This document shows positions 16,006 to 23,497 of a stretch of DNA of 39,276 nucleotides, in pieces. The first letter of the stretch is position 1; each line of letters begins with the position of its first letter. This DNA comes from Candidatus Fimimorpha faecalis (GTDB lineage Bacteria; Bacillota; Clostridia; Lachnospirales; Lachnospiraceae), in assembly GCA_018712075.1 (NCBI GenBank), contig DVHN01000046.1, positions 1 through 39,276 on the forward strand, given 5' to 3'. Under the pieces are notes generated by a model. It searched no databases, was not told where the DNA came from, and saw nothing but the letters and a program-made list of their open reading frames with translations. The translations under genes and the position numbers were made by a program.

Positions 16006-16485
16006 TTATTTTTCTTTTACAAGATCCGCTTCCTTCGCATCCACATAAGAAATAAGCTGTTCTGGACTGATTACAATTTGCGCTCCTCTTACTCCAGCAC
16101 TAATATAAATCTGATCAAATAGAATTGCCGTCTCGTCAATATAAGTTGGATATTTCTTCTTCATTCCAATTGGAGAACATCCTCCACGAATATATCCCGT
16201 TAATCCAAGCAATTCCTTTACATGAATCATTTCTACTTTTTTATCCTTCGTCAGTGTGGCAATCTTTTTCATATCCAGTTCTTCTGCAACTGGAATGCAA
16301 CATACCATAATTCCATTCTTTTCTCCTCGTACAACAAGTGTTTTAAACACTTGCTCGACAGGCTGACCAAGCTGTGCTGCCACATGTTCTCCCGATAAAT
16401 CAGACTCATCGACTTCATATTCCACCGTTGAAAACGGAATTTTTGCCTGTTCCAGAAGACGCATTGCATTTGTTTTTCCCTTCAT
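16006..16485 (-). CDS. ybaK: YbaK/EbsC-family aminoacyl-tRNA deacylase (Cys-tRNA(Pro) type)
   Basis: The 159-aa protein matches YbaK, which hydrolyses Cys-tRNA(Pro) made in error by ProRS. Family features are the opening 'TNAMRLLEQAKIPF', VFKTLVVRG (with the conserved Lys, near 46-54), CCIPVAEELDMKKIA and GYIRGGCSPIGMKKKYPTYID (about 113-133). Length is standard. It starts 7 nt after the NUDIX gene stop, so the two are co-transcribed. The family also contains deacylases of other specificity, so the exact substrate is by homology. Confidence 0.9.
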   Translation of the reverse strand: MKGKTNAMRLLEQAKIPFSTVEYEVDESDLSGEHVAAQLGQPVEQVFKTLVVRGEKNGIMVCCIPVAEELDMKKIATLTKDKKVEMIHVKELLGLTGYIRGGCSPIGMKKKYPTYIDETAILFDQIYISAGVRGAQIVISPEQLISYVDAKEADLVKEK

Positions 16486-16492
16486 TTGCTTA

Positions 16493-17212
16493 TCAATCCT
16501 CTTTTCTCTGCTGTTTTAGCAATGCCTCAATATAGAGCAAACCCTGTGCAATAATTCTGGCATGATCACAGGCGAATCCATCATTTTCAATAATTTCCAG
16601 ATGTTTTTGGCGAATCAGTGAATGACAATTCTGAGACAGTACAAGCGTCGCAGAAAGAACCGTTTCCTTCCCTTTATTGGAAAGTGCAAGATGATAGGTA
16701 TCATAACGCTTCTCCTTATCCTGCTCTTTTTTTATAAGATTAAATTCCACATCAAAGAAACATGCATCTGCTGCATCATCCCCTGCTTTTGGATGCAATC
16801 CCTCTTCCACTAAAGCCAAATATGCAATGGTTACAATACGAGAACGTGGATCTCGTTTCCATTGATCCCAGGCATGAATCTGCTCAATTGGAATTCCCGT
16901 CAAACCTGTTTCTTCCTGTAATTCTCGTTTGGCTGACTCAATTCCATCCTCTCTCATCTCAATAAATCCACCTGGCAGCGCCCATTTCCCAATGCTTGGA
17001 TGATTGCCTCGTTGAATCATTAATACTTTTAATCCTTGATTCACTGTATCAAATTGGTTTGGATGCTGTACAACCAATGTATCCACTGTCACACTTGGCT
17101 GCTCATAACGTTTTGGATCGTATGCCTCCAAAAACTCCTCCAACGTTTGTCCCATATCATTGCGTTCTCTATTTCCATAAAATGGACGAATATCTTCTAA
17201 AAAAGCTGGCAT
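16493..17212 (-). CDS. NUDIX hydrolase (ADP-ribose pyrophosphatase-like, COG1051 type)
   Basis: The 239-aa protein has a complete NUDIX box, GGFIEMREDGIESAKRELQEETGL (about 82-105), preceded by the usual PSIGKWALP. The C-terminus has a helical tail (FACDHARIIAQGLLYIEALLKQ) as in bacterial ADP-ribose-type NUDIX proteins. I do not see the winged-helix domain of the NrtR repressors. An N-terminal extension of about 40 residues precedes the fold. AGGAGGT lies 4 nt before the ATG. A consensus promoter flanked by an inverted repeat lies upstream, and ybaK follows. The substrate is not certain. Confidence 0.85.
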   Translation of the reverse strand: MPAFLEDIRPFYGNRERNDMGQTLEEFLEAYDPKRYEQPSVTVDTLVVQHPNQFDTVNQGLKVLMIQRGNHPSIGKWALPGGFIEMREDGIESAKRELQEETGLTGIPIEQIHAWDQWKRDPRSRIVTIAYLALVEEGLHPKAGDDAADACFFDVEFNLIKKEQDKEKRYDTYHLALSNKGKETVLSATLVLSQNCHSLIRQKHLEIIENDGFACDHARIIAQGLLYIEALLKQQRKED

Positions 17213-17253
17213 AATTACCTCCTGTTTTGCAATGCTTTATCAAAATTTTTTCC

Positions 17254-17307
17254 ATTGCGTTTTATTATACCATTTTCCATTTTATATGTCACCATTATAA
17301 ACGCAAT
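17254..17307 (-). promoter_or_regulatory. Promoter of the NUDIX/ybaK unit, flanked by an inverted repeat
   Basis: On the minus strand, GTGACA (17287-17292) and TATAAT (17264-17269) are 17 nt apart. ATTGCGTTT (17254-17262) and AAACGCAAT (17299-17307) form a perfect 9-bp inverted repeat that brackets the promoter, as two operator half-sites or a looping pair might. The promoter call is good; the operator is inferred. Confidence 0.65.
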
Positions 17308-17322
17308 CTCTTACCACTTTCT

Positions 17323-17985
17323 TTATGATTTCGGAAACTGTGCCAGAAGCTGCTTTTTCAGCTCCATAAATCCATCCAATGTTTTCTGGGAAGTTACAAA
17401 AAACTCATTGTCTTTCACCAATTCATAATCTATATATGTAGATATACTTTTTGAGACATCTACAATCTTATTTTCTCTTTCTTCATATCCAAACACTGGT
17501 GTAATTACCGATTCCACCACACGATAAATCGCCTGCTGCTCTCGTTTATCTAATGGATCAATCTTTTTTTCCAAAAAAATAAGATAGTCCTTTCCTTCTT
17601 CCATTTCATTTACAAAATGTAATTCTGCTATCTTTTCATCCGCTACCATCCCCTCAATCGTTTGTGCATTAATCGTAAATTTTGTATTTAAAGCAATCTG
17701 AACCTCATCACCTGGTTCGATTCCCTCTCCCCGATATACTTGCTGAACGGATACTTTTTGCAAATTTAGACTAAATAAATAATCTTTTTCTGCCATAGCA
17801 GTCGCACGAATAATAATTGGAGATTCTGGAAGTTCTTTTAACGCTTGTTCTGCCATTGTTGGAACCAACGCTTCTGGAAACTCTGCGACTCGAAGCATAT
17901 TCAACGCTTCTGGTTGAGATAGAAGATTAGTATAAGTCTGTTTTTGGCAAAGCCCCCAAATAGCAATTCCAGCTGTAATAACCAA
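17323..17985 (-). pseudogene. Unrecognised membrane-anchored protein, probably frameshifted at its 5' end
   Basis: I do not recognise this 220-aa protein. As a plain frame it must start at TTG (17985) without a ribosome site and directly after an in-frame TAA. A frame shifted by one base starts at ATG 18086 and encodes a Lys-rich start plus a hydrophobic stretch (KFQKIFLIIFTAYFICVFRFIC), which would join LVITAGIAIWGL as one signal anchor. The remaining part is soluble, with beta-like segments (IIIRATAMAEKDYLFSLNL, VSVQQVYRGEGIEPGDEVQIAL, GKDYLIFLEKKIDP), and resembles extracytoplasmic lipoprotein-like domains. The 5' part lies in A7/T7/A8 homopolymers and overlaps the tRNA promoter on the other strand. 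It is either a real frameshift, decay, or a homopolymer sequencing error. Confidence 0.55.
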
Positions 17986-18070
17986 ATTTTACAAATAAAC
18001 CTAAAAACACATATAAAATATGCAGTAAAAATAATTAAAAAAATTTTTTGAAATTTTTTTAAAAAAACTC

Positions 18071-18099
18071 TTGATTTTTTTTCCATGTTATGCTAGAAT
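18071..18099 (+). promoter_or_regulatory. tRNA-Leu promoter
   Basis: TTGATT (18071-18076) and TAGAAT (18094-18099) are 17 nt apart, with a TGc extended -10. The expected start is about 12 nt before the mature tRNA. Confidence 0.75.
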
Positions 18100-18117
18100 A
18101 CATCTTGTCGTTGAGAA

Positions 18118-18200
18118 GCGGATGTGGCGGAATGGCAGACGCATCAGACTCAAAATCTGACGAGGGCGACCTCGTGCGGGTTCAAGTCCCGCCATCCGCA
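18118..18200 (+). tRNA. tRNA-Leu (anticodon CAA)
   Basis: The 83-nt gene folds as a class II tRNA. The acceptor stem is GCGGATG with CATCCGC plus discriminator A. The anticodon stem TCAGA/TCTGA has loop CTCAAAA (anticodon CAA, reads UUG). The long variable arm is CGAGG/CCTCG, and the T-arm contains GGTTCAAGTCC. The 3' CCA is not encoded. Confidence 0.97.
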
Positions 18201-18223
18201 TTCCTTGGCAGGGGCACAGGTAG

Positions 18224-18260
18224 AAAGCACTGAATTCTTTTTGGATTCGGTGCTTTTCCT
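18224..18260 (+). terminator. Terminator after tRNA-Leu
   Basis: AAAGCAC-t-GAAT pairs with ATTC-g-GTGCTTT, followed by TTCCTTT. It lies 23 nt after the tRNA. Confidence 0.75.
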
Positions 18261-18340
18261 TTATGTGGAAATCTGTTCATTTATGCATAACTTAAATATC
18301 AAAAAACATAATCATTAAAAAACTGGGAGGAAACTTATTT

Positions 18341-19273
18341 ATGATTTACAACAATGTATTAGAAGCAATTGGTCACACACCAATGATTCGCCTAAATCGT
18401 CTATCAGAACCAGATAGTGCAGAAATCTTAGTAAAATTTGAAGGATTAAACGTTGGGGGATCTATTAAAACTAGAACTGCCTTTAATATGATTACCGCAG
18501 CAGAAAAACAGGGGTTAATTCACCCTGATACAATTATTGTAGAACCGACAAGTGGAAATCAAGGAATTGGATTAGCTTTAGTTGGGGCTGTAAAAGGTTA
18601 TAAAACGATTATTATTATGCCTGATTCTGTCAGCGAAGAACGTAGAAAACTAGTTCGTCACTATGGTGCAGAAGTCATTTTAATTCACGATGCAGGAAAT
18701 ATTGGAGATTGCATTGATGAATGTTTGGCTACTGCTTTGCGTATGGCAAAAGAAAACCCGAATGTCTATGTTCCACAGCAATTTGAGAATCCTGCCAATC
18801 CAATGGTTCATCGTCATCATACAGGATTAGAAATTATGGAGCAGGTAGCAGGCCCAATCCATGGCTTTTGTTCAGGAATTGGTACGGGCGGTACGATTAC
18901 TGGAATTGGAGAAGTATTAAAAGCTCAAAATCCAGACATTGAAATTTGGGCAGTAGAACCAGAAAACGCTGCAATCTTAGCTGGAGGAACGGTTGGAACC
19001 CATCTTCAAATGGGAATTGGCGATGGTCTTATTCCAGATATTCTCAATACGCAAATTTATAACCATATTTATATTGTTTCCGATGAAGAAGCCATTCAGA
19101 CAGCAAAAGATCTGGCACGTTTGGAAGGACTTATGGTCGGAATTTCCAGTGGTACCAATGTAGCAGCGGCTCGCCAACTCGCCAGAAAACTGGGTAAAGG
19201 GAAAACGGTTGTAACGATTCTTCCAGATACAGCAGAACGCTACTTCTCTACCCCACTTTTTGAAAACGAATAA
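18341..19273 (+). CDS. cysK: Cysteine synthase-family PLP enzyme (O-acetylserine sulfhydrylase-like)
   Basis: The 310-aa fold-type II PLP enzyme matches cysteine synthase in length. The PLP lysine is in GGSIKTR (about 39-45), the phosphate loop is GTGGTITG (about 187-194), and SSGTN lies near 265. Two signature positions vary: the usual PGGSVKDR reads VGGSIKTR, and TSGNTG reads TSGNQG (about 70-75). The latter loop contacts the substrate carboxylate, so acceptor or donor preference may differ from classic CysK. GGAGG lies upstream of the ATG. It is alone in its orientation after the tRNA terminator; maf follows after a large hairpin. Cysteine synthesis is the likeliest role. Confidence 0.85.
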   Translation: MIYNNVLEAIGHTPMIRLNRLSEPDSAEILVKFEGLNVGGSIKTRTAFNMITAAEKQGLIHPDTIIVEPTSGNQGIGLALVGAVKGYKTIIIMPDSVSEERRKLVRHYGAEVILIHDAGNIGDCIDECLATALRMAKENPNVYVPQQFENPANPMVHRHHTGLEIMEQVAGPIHGFCSGIGTGGTITGIGEVLKAQNPDIEIWAVEPENAAILAGGTVGTHLQMGIGDGLIPDILNTQIYNHIYIVSDEEAIQTAKDLARLEGLMVGISSGTNVAAARQLARKLGKGKTVVTILPDTAERYFSTPLFENE

Positions 19274-19288
19274 AAGAAAATCAATCAC

Positions 19289-19358
19289 TTGGCAGACCCA
19301 TAAAAGTCCAAACGAGCAGTACAAAATCTACTTTGCTCCTTTCTTATGAGTCTGCCAA
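19289..19358 (+). repeat. Large intergenic hairpin between cysK and maf
   Basis: TTGGCAGAC (19289-19297) and GTCTGCCAA (19350-19358) are perfectly complementary. Inside, CATAA pairs with TTATG, GAGCA with TGCTC, and GTA with TAC around a CAAAATC loop. No T run follows, and the maf ribosome site comes right after. It could be an RNA processing or stability element, a leader, or a remnant of a small inverted-repeat element. No second copy was seen in the window. Confidence 0.5.
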
Positions 19359-19381
19359 ATTAATATAAGGAGGACCTTTCC

Positions 19382-19963
19382 ATGCATTTACCAAATATTA
19401 TTCTTGCTTCTGCCTCTCCAAGACGGAAAGAACTATTAGAACAGGCTGGATTTTCTTTTACAGTAATCCCAAGCCAAAAAGAAGAAATTATCACTCGCAC
19501 CATTCCAAATGAAATTGTCGAGGAACTTTCTTTCCAAAAAGCCCAAGATATCGCATTAAAACAAACAAAACCTGCATTAATTATTGGAGCAGATACTATC
19601 GTTTCTTTAAACGGAACAATTATGGGAAAACCATCCAGTGAAACACAGGCTTTTCAAATGCTGCATTCTCTTCAAGGACAAACGCATCAGGTCTATACAG
19701 GCGTTACAATTTTTTTACAGCAAGATAGCCCTCGTTTTCTTACATTTTCGGAATGTACCGAAGTTACGATGTATCCAATGACAGAGGAGGAAATCCATTC
19801 TTATATTTCCACAAAAGAACCTATGGATAAGGCGGGAGCTTACGGTATTCAAGGTCGCTGTGCCATTTATATTCAAAAAATTCATGGTGACTACAACAAT
19901 GTCGTTGGACTTCCAATTGCACGACTTTATCAAGAACTGAAACAATTTTTGTCTTTTTATTAA
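19382..19963 (+). CDS. maf: Maf-family nucleotide pyrophosphatase
   Basis: The 193-aa protein is a standard Maf protein. ASASPRRKELL (9-19) is the nucleotide-phosphate loop, GADTIV (about 70-75) holds the catalytic Asp, and DKAGAYGIQG (about 149-158) is the signature near the C-terminus. Maf proteins hydrolyse dTTP, UTP or modified nucleotides to monophosphates and are linked to septum arrest. AAGGAGG lies before the ATG. The gene sits directly downstream of the cysK-maf hairpin, so its expression may depend on it. Confidence 0.93.
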   Translation: MHLPNIILASASPRRKELLEQAGFSFTVIPSQKEEIITRTIPNEIVEELSFQKAQDIALKQTKPALIIGADTIVSLNGTIMGKPSSETQAFQMLHSLQGQTHQVYTGVTIFLQQDSPRFLTFSECTEVTMYPMTEEEIHSYISTKEPMDKAGAYGIQGRCAIYIQKIHGDYNNVVGLPIARLYQELKQFLSFY

Positions 19964-19969
19964 TATAAA

Positions 19970-19998
19970 TTGCCAAAAACCTTTTTTTATGATATAAT
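19970..19998 (+). promoter_or_regulatory. Promoter of the DUF4091 gene
   Basis: TTGCCA (19970-19975) and a perfect TATAAT (19993-19998) are 17 nt apart. The leader is about 150 nt long. It contains a hairpin (CAGTG and AGAA with TTCT and CACTG, about 20098-20128) just before the ribosome binding site. No known riboswitch core was recognised in it. Confidence 0.8.
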
Positions 19999-20154
19999 TT
20001 TTATAATTATGAGCCATACAAGAGAGAAATTATTCTACAAATTCGACAAAATTATGTCTATTTATAGGAATCTTTACTATTTTTCTTATGGCACTACAGT
20101 GTTAGAAAGCAAAGGATTCTGTCACTGAAAAATAAGAAAAGGAGGCATTTTTTT

Positions 20155-21999
20155 ATGACCCAAACTACAAATTCCTGTGAGTTTCATTTCATTCATTCAT
20201 TAGAAAAGGTATTTCCAAACTCGGATAGTAATACTTGGACCTCTTGTCAGAGATTATCTGCATTACAAGGAGAAACCATTTCTTTCCAGATCGCCTATCG
20301 TACCACTGACCAAACTGTGGTTCCATTAACAATTTGTACGGATACAGAATTAGAACATTATCAAATACGTAACGTTTGTTATGTTCCATCCACTCATTCA
20401 ACTTATCACGCAACAAGTTTCGATGGAGGAATTTTTCCTGATCTTTTAGACGATTGCAATGGTACATTAACTGCAACAGCACAGTGGAAAAGCCTATGGA
20501 TTGATATAAAACCTGACACAAAAGAAGTTGGAACTTATCCAATTCAGTTTACATTTAAAACAATGGACGGCCAAACGTATCCTTCTCTTTCTCTTTCTAT
20601 CGAAGTAATTCCAATTGAACTGCCAAAACAGCAAATTCTTCATACGGAATGGCTTCACACCGATTGTTTAGCCAATTATTATCATGTAGAACCATTTTCT
20701 GAACAGTGGTGGACAATTACAGAGAACTTTATTTCTCATGCTGCTCAACACAGCATTAATATGATGCTGACACCAGTATTGAATCCCCCATTAGATACCG
20801 CAAAAGGAAGAGAACGTACGAATATTCAATTAACCGATATTGACTATAATGTAACAACGAACACATATGAATTTAATTTTGACAAATTAGAACGATGGGT
20901 TTTTATTTGTCGCCAAGCTGGAATCCGCAATTTTGAGCTTTCTCATCTGTTTAGTCAATGGGATGGTGCATTTGCTCCGAATATTTATGTAAATCAATAT
21001 GAAACTTATGAAGAGGAAGTTACAATTGAAGAAGAAGTTCCATTAACGGAAGAAGAACTTGAAGCGTTAAAGGCAGAATTAAACCAGGAAAAAGAAATCT
21101 CCAATTCAGAAGAAGAATCTGAACTGGACATCGAAATAGAGGAAGACATTAAAAAGACTAAGATTGTTACTAGAACAGAATTTGTTCAAAAACAGCGTTT
21201 TCTCGGAACAGTGAAACAATTTGGCTGGCATACTCCATCCAATTCAGAAGCCTATATTGCTTTCTTGGATTCGTTCTTGCCAGCATTGACAAATAAACTC
21301 GTCGATTTAAACATGGCTTCTCATACGTATTTCCATATTTTTGATGAACCGAACGCCGCCTGTATCGAACAGTATCGTTGGATTCGAAATCGATTTGATC
21401 AATACTTAAAGAGTTTTCGCATTATCGACGCAATTAGTGATGTTGCTTATTACAAAGAGGGAATGATTTCCTATCCTGCTGCTGCATCGGATGCAATTGC
21501 TCCATTCCTAGATGCCAACGTTCCTCATTTATGGACCTATTATTGTTGCGCACAAGATAGCAAAGTAAGCAATCGTTTCTTTACAATGCCTTCTTCTCAA
21601 AATCGTATTCTTGGAGTTCAGCTTTATAAATATCAGATCCAGGGATTTCTTCACTGGGGATATAATTTTTATAATAGTTTCTTATCCCTTAATCCGATCA
21701 ATCCTTATCTTTGCACTGATGCAGATGGAGTTCTTCCATCGGGAGATGCATTTTTAGTATATCCTGGTATTGATCAAACTCCAAAAGATTCCATCCGTAT
21801 GATGGTATTGGAAGAAGCATTTTCCGATATTCGTGCTCTCTCTTTATTAGAAAAGCAGATTGGATACGATGCCGTAATAGAATTAATTGAAAAGGACATT
21901 GATCCGATCACATTTGATTGTTATCCAACCGATTCCAATTATCTGATTCAGCTGCGTGAAACGGTAAATCAAAAATTAAAAGAATCTATTTTAAATTAA
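20155..21999 (+). CDS. DUF4091 protein (GH123-like glycoside hydrolase fold) with acidic insert
   Basis: The 614-aa protein has an N-terminal beta-sandwich-like region (1-155), then a TIM-barrel-like region with HTEWLHTDCLANYYHVEPFSE.W near 163-186, HIFDEPN (394-400) with a plausible acidic catalytic pair, and a C-terminal DUF4091-type part (WTYYCC, GFLHWGYNFYN, LVYPG, SIRMMVLEEAFSDIRAL). This resembles GH123 N-acetyl-galactosaminidase relatives. It has no signal peptide, so it would act inside the cell, perhaps on imported sugars. A very acidic stretch (about 284-335) with helix-like composition interrupts the barrel between QYETYEEE and TEFVQKQRF. GGAGG lies before the ATG; it has its own promoter and terminator. 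Confidence 0.75.
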   Translation: MTQTTNSCEFHFIHSLEKVFPNSDSNTWTSCQRLSALQGETISFQIAYRTTDQTVVPLTICTDTELEHYQIRNVCYVPSTHSTYHATSFDGGIFPDLLDDCNGTLTATAQWKSLWIDIKPDTKEVGTYPIQFTFKTMDGQTYPSLSLSIEVIPIELPKQQILHTEWLHTDCLANYYHVEPFSEQWWTITENFISHAAQHSINMMLTPVLNPPLDTAKGRERTNIQLTDIDYNVTTNTYEFNFDKLERWVFICRQAGIRNFELSHLFSQWDGAFAPNIYVNQYETYEEEVTIEEEVPLTEEELEALKAELNQEKEISNSEEESELDIEIEEDIKKTKIVTRTEFVQKQRFLGTVKQFGWHTPSNSEAYIAFLDSFLPALTNKLVDLNMASHTYFHIFDEPNAACIEQYRWIRNRFDQYLKSFRIIDAISDVAYYKEGMISYPAAASDAIAPFLDANVPHLWTYYCCAQDSKVSNRFFTMPSSQNRILGVQLYKYQIQGFLHWGYNFYNSFLSLNPINPYLCTDADGVLPSGDAFLVYPGIDQTPKDSIRMMVLEEAFSDIRALSLLEKQIGYDAVIELIEKDIDPITFDCYPTDSNYLIQLRETVNQKLKESILN

Positions 22000-22009
22000 A
22001 CGATTTAAA

Positions 22010-22055
22010 AAGTACGGTTTTAGTATTATAATCCTTACTAAAACCGTACTTTTTT
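22010..22055. terminator. Strong bidirectional terminator
   Basis: A perfect 16-bp stem, AAGTACGGTTTTAGTA with TACTAAAACCGTACTT, is flanked by A on one side and T on the other. It ends both the DUF4091 gene and the convergent glutamate-synthase-domain gene. Confidence 0.92.
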
Positions 22056-22058
22056 ATC

Positions 22059-23453
22059 TTATGCGTGTGGAATATTCGTATGATTGGAAATTTCTTCACG
22101 AATCGTACAGAGATCCGATACATTTAAATCATGTAGGTTTTTATGTCCTGTAATTCGTGCAAACGTTTTTAATTCTTCCAATGACACATTTAAGAAGTTT
22201 GCAACCCGCTGTGCCGCAGCCTCTCCAGCAAAACGTTTTCTAAGTTCTGGATCTTGTGTTGCAACTCCAACTGGACATTTTCCCGTTCCACAAATTCGAT
22301 ACTGCTGACAGGCAGCTGCCATTAAACCTGCGGATGCAATTGCAATTGCATCGGCTCCCATTGCAATTGCCTTTGCAAAATCAGAAGATACTCGAAGTCC
22401 TCCTGTAATCACAAGCTGAATCTGTTTCGCGGCTTCCCCCGCTTCATCCAAATACTTTCTGGCACGATATAATGCAAATATCGTTGGCACGCTTGTTGCA
22501 TCTCGAACTAGTTTTGGACTTGCTCCAGTTGCTCCTCCTCTTCCGTCAATTGTAATAAAGTCAGGCTGTGCAAACACACAGTATTCCAGGTCTTTTTCAA
22601 TTCTTCCAGCTGCAATTTTAATTCCAATTGGACGTCCATCCGATGCAAACCGCAGCATATCAACTAACTCTTTCAAGTCTTCTTTTGAATTCACATCTGC
22701 AAACTTAGAAGGACTAATGACATCTTTCCCCAATGGCTTATTTCTTATTTTCGCAATTTCTGGTGTCACCTTATCTCCTGGAAGATGTCCTCCCATACCA
22801 GGTTTTGTACCCTGTCCGATTTTAATTTCAATTGCATCTGCATTGCGTAAGTTTTCTGGTGTTACACTATAGCGGTTTGGAACATATTCAAAAATATAGC
22901 GATCGGCTGCCTCCATCTCTTCTGGAAGAATTCCACCTTCCCCACTGCACATTGCAGAACCTGCCATTGCAGTACCTTTTGCCAGAGCCACCTTTGTTTC
23001 TTTGGACAAGGCTCCAAATGACATATGAGATATGTAAACTGGATTTTTTAATACCATTGGACGTTTTGCATTTGTCCCTATAATTGTCGTTGTATCTATT
23101 TCTTCATGTTCATCCAATGGTGGTGGATTTAGCTGAGCGCCTAAAATCAAAATATCATCCCAATTTGGCATCGGCATTTGTGTTCCCATTGCTTCAATAA
23201 TGGATTTTCCTGTTACTGCCATCTGATGAATCTCTTTCATATAACGACAGCTTTCATCCATTCTTGCATATGCTGCATCGTAACTAAGCGGATTTTCTTC
23301 GTTTCCTTCTACTGCTCTGTCTGCACTTTCGTCTAATTTTTCAAATACACGAACAGGCTGTCCACAAACTGGACATTTTTCCAAGTTACTTATAGCACCC
23401 AATGCTGCTTCATCGTAAATATAGCCACAAACACTACACTTATATTTTGCCAT
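22059..23453 (-). CDS. Rubredoxin-like plus glutamate-synthase FMN-domain protein
   Basis: The 464-aa protein starts with a rubredoxin-like zinc/iron ribbon (C6, C9, C27, C30). A stand-alone GOGAT FMN-binding domain follows: SHMSFGALSKETKVALA, GSAMCSGEGGILPEE, IGQGTKPGMGGHLPGDKV, IDGRGGATGASP, VITGGLRVSSDFAKAIAMGADA. Cys382, Cys388 and Cys393 keep the C-x5-C-x4-C spacing of the GOGAT 3Fe-4S cluster. It lacks the glutaminase domain, so glutamine is not an obvious donor; archaeal-type small GltS proteins are the closest plan. An oxidoreductase taking electrons through rubredoxin is inferred. AAAGGAGG precedes the ATG at 23453. It follows hisA by 44 nt in the same operon. Confidence 0.85.
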   Translation of the reverse strand: MAKYKCSVCGYIYDEAALGAISNLEKCPVCGQPVRVFEKLDESADRAVEGNEENPLSYDAAYARMDESCRYMKEIHQMAVTGKSIIEAMGTQMPMPNWDDILILGAQLNPPPLDEHEEIDTTTIIGTNAKRPMVLKNPVYISHMSFGALSKETKVALAKGTAMAGSAMCSGEGGILPEEMEAADRYIFEYVPNRYSVTPENLRNADAIEIKIGQGTKPGMGGHLPGDKVTPEIAKIRNKPLGKDVISPSKFADVNSKEDLKELVDMLRFASDGRPIGIKIAAGRIEKDLEYCVFAQPDFITIDGRGGATGASPKLVRDATSVPTIFALYRARKYLDEAGEAAKQIQLVITGGLRVSSDFAKAIAMGADAIAIASAGLMAAACQQYRICGTGKCPVGVATQDPELRKRFAGEAAAQRVANFLNVSLEELKTFARITGHKNLHDLNVSDLCTIREEISNHTNIPHA

Positions 23454-23497
23454 ATTTTTTCCTCCTTTTATTATAAACGGATCTGGTTTCTGAACGA

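Noticed and set aside
20000-20154. Riboswitch in the leader of the DUF4091 gene
   Set aside because: No recognisable core of a known class. Only a simple hairpin near the ribosome binding site is supported.
22318-22376. Palindromic GCAATTGC repeats
   Set aside because: They lie inside the GOGAT-domain coding sequence and reflect Ala/Ile-rich codons (AIAMGADAIAIASAG).
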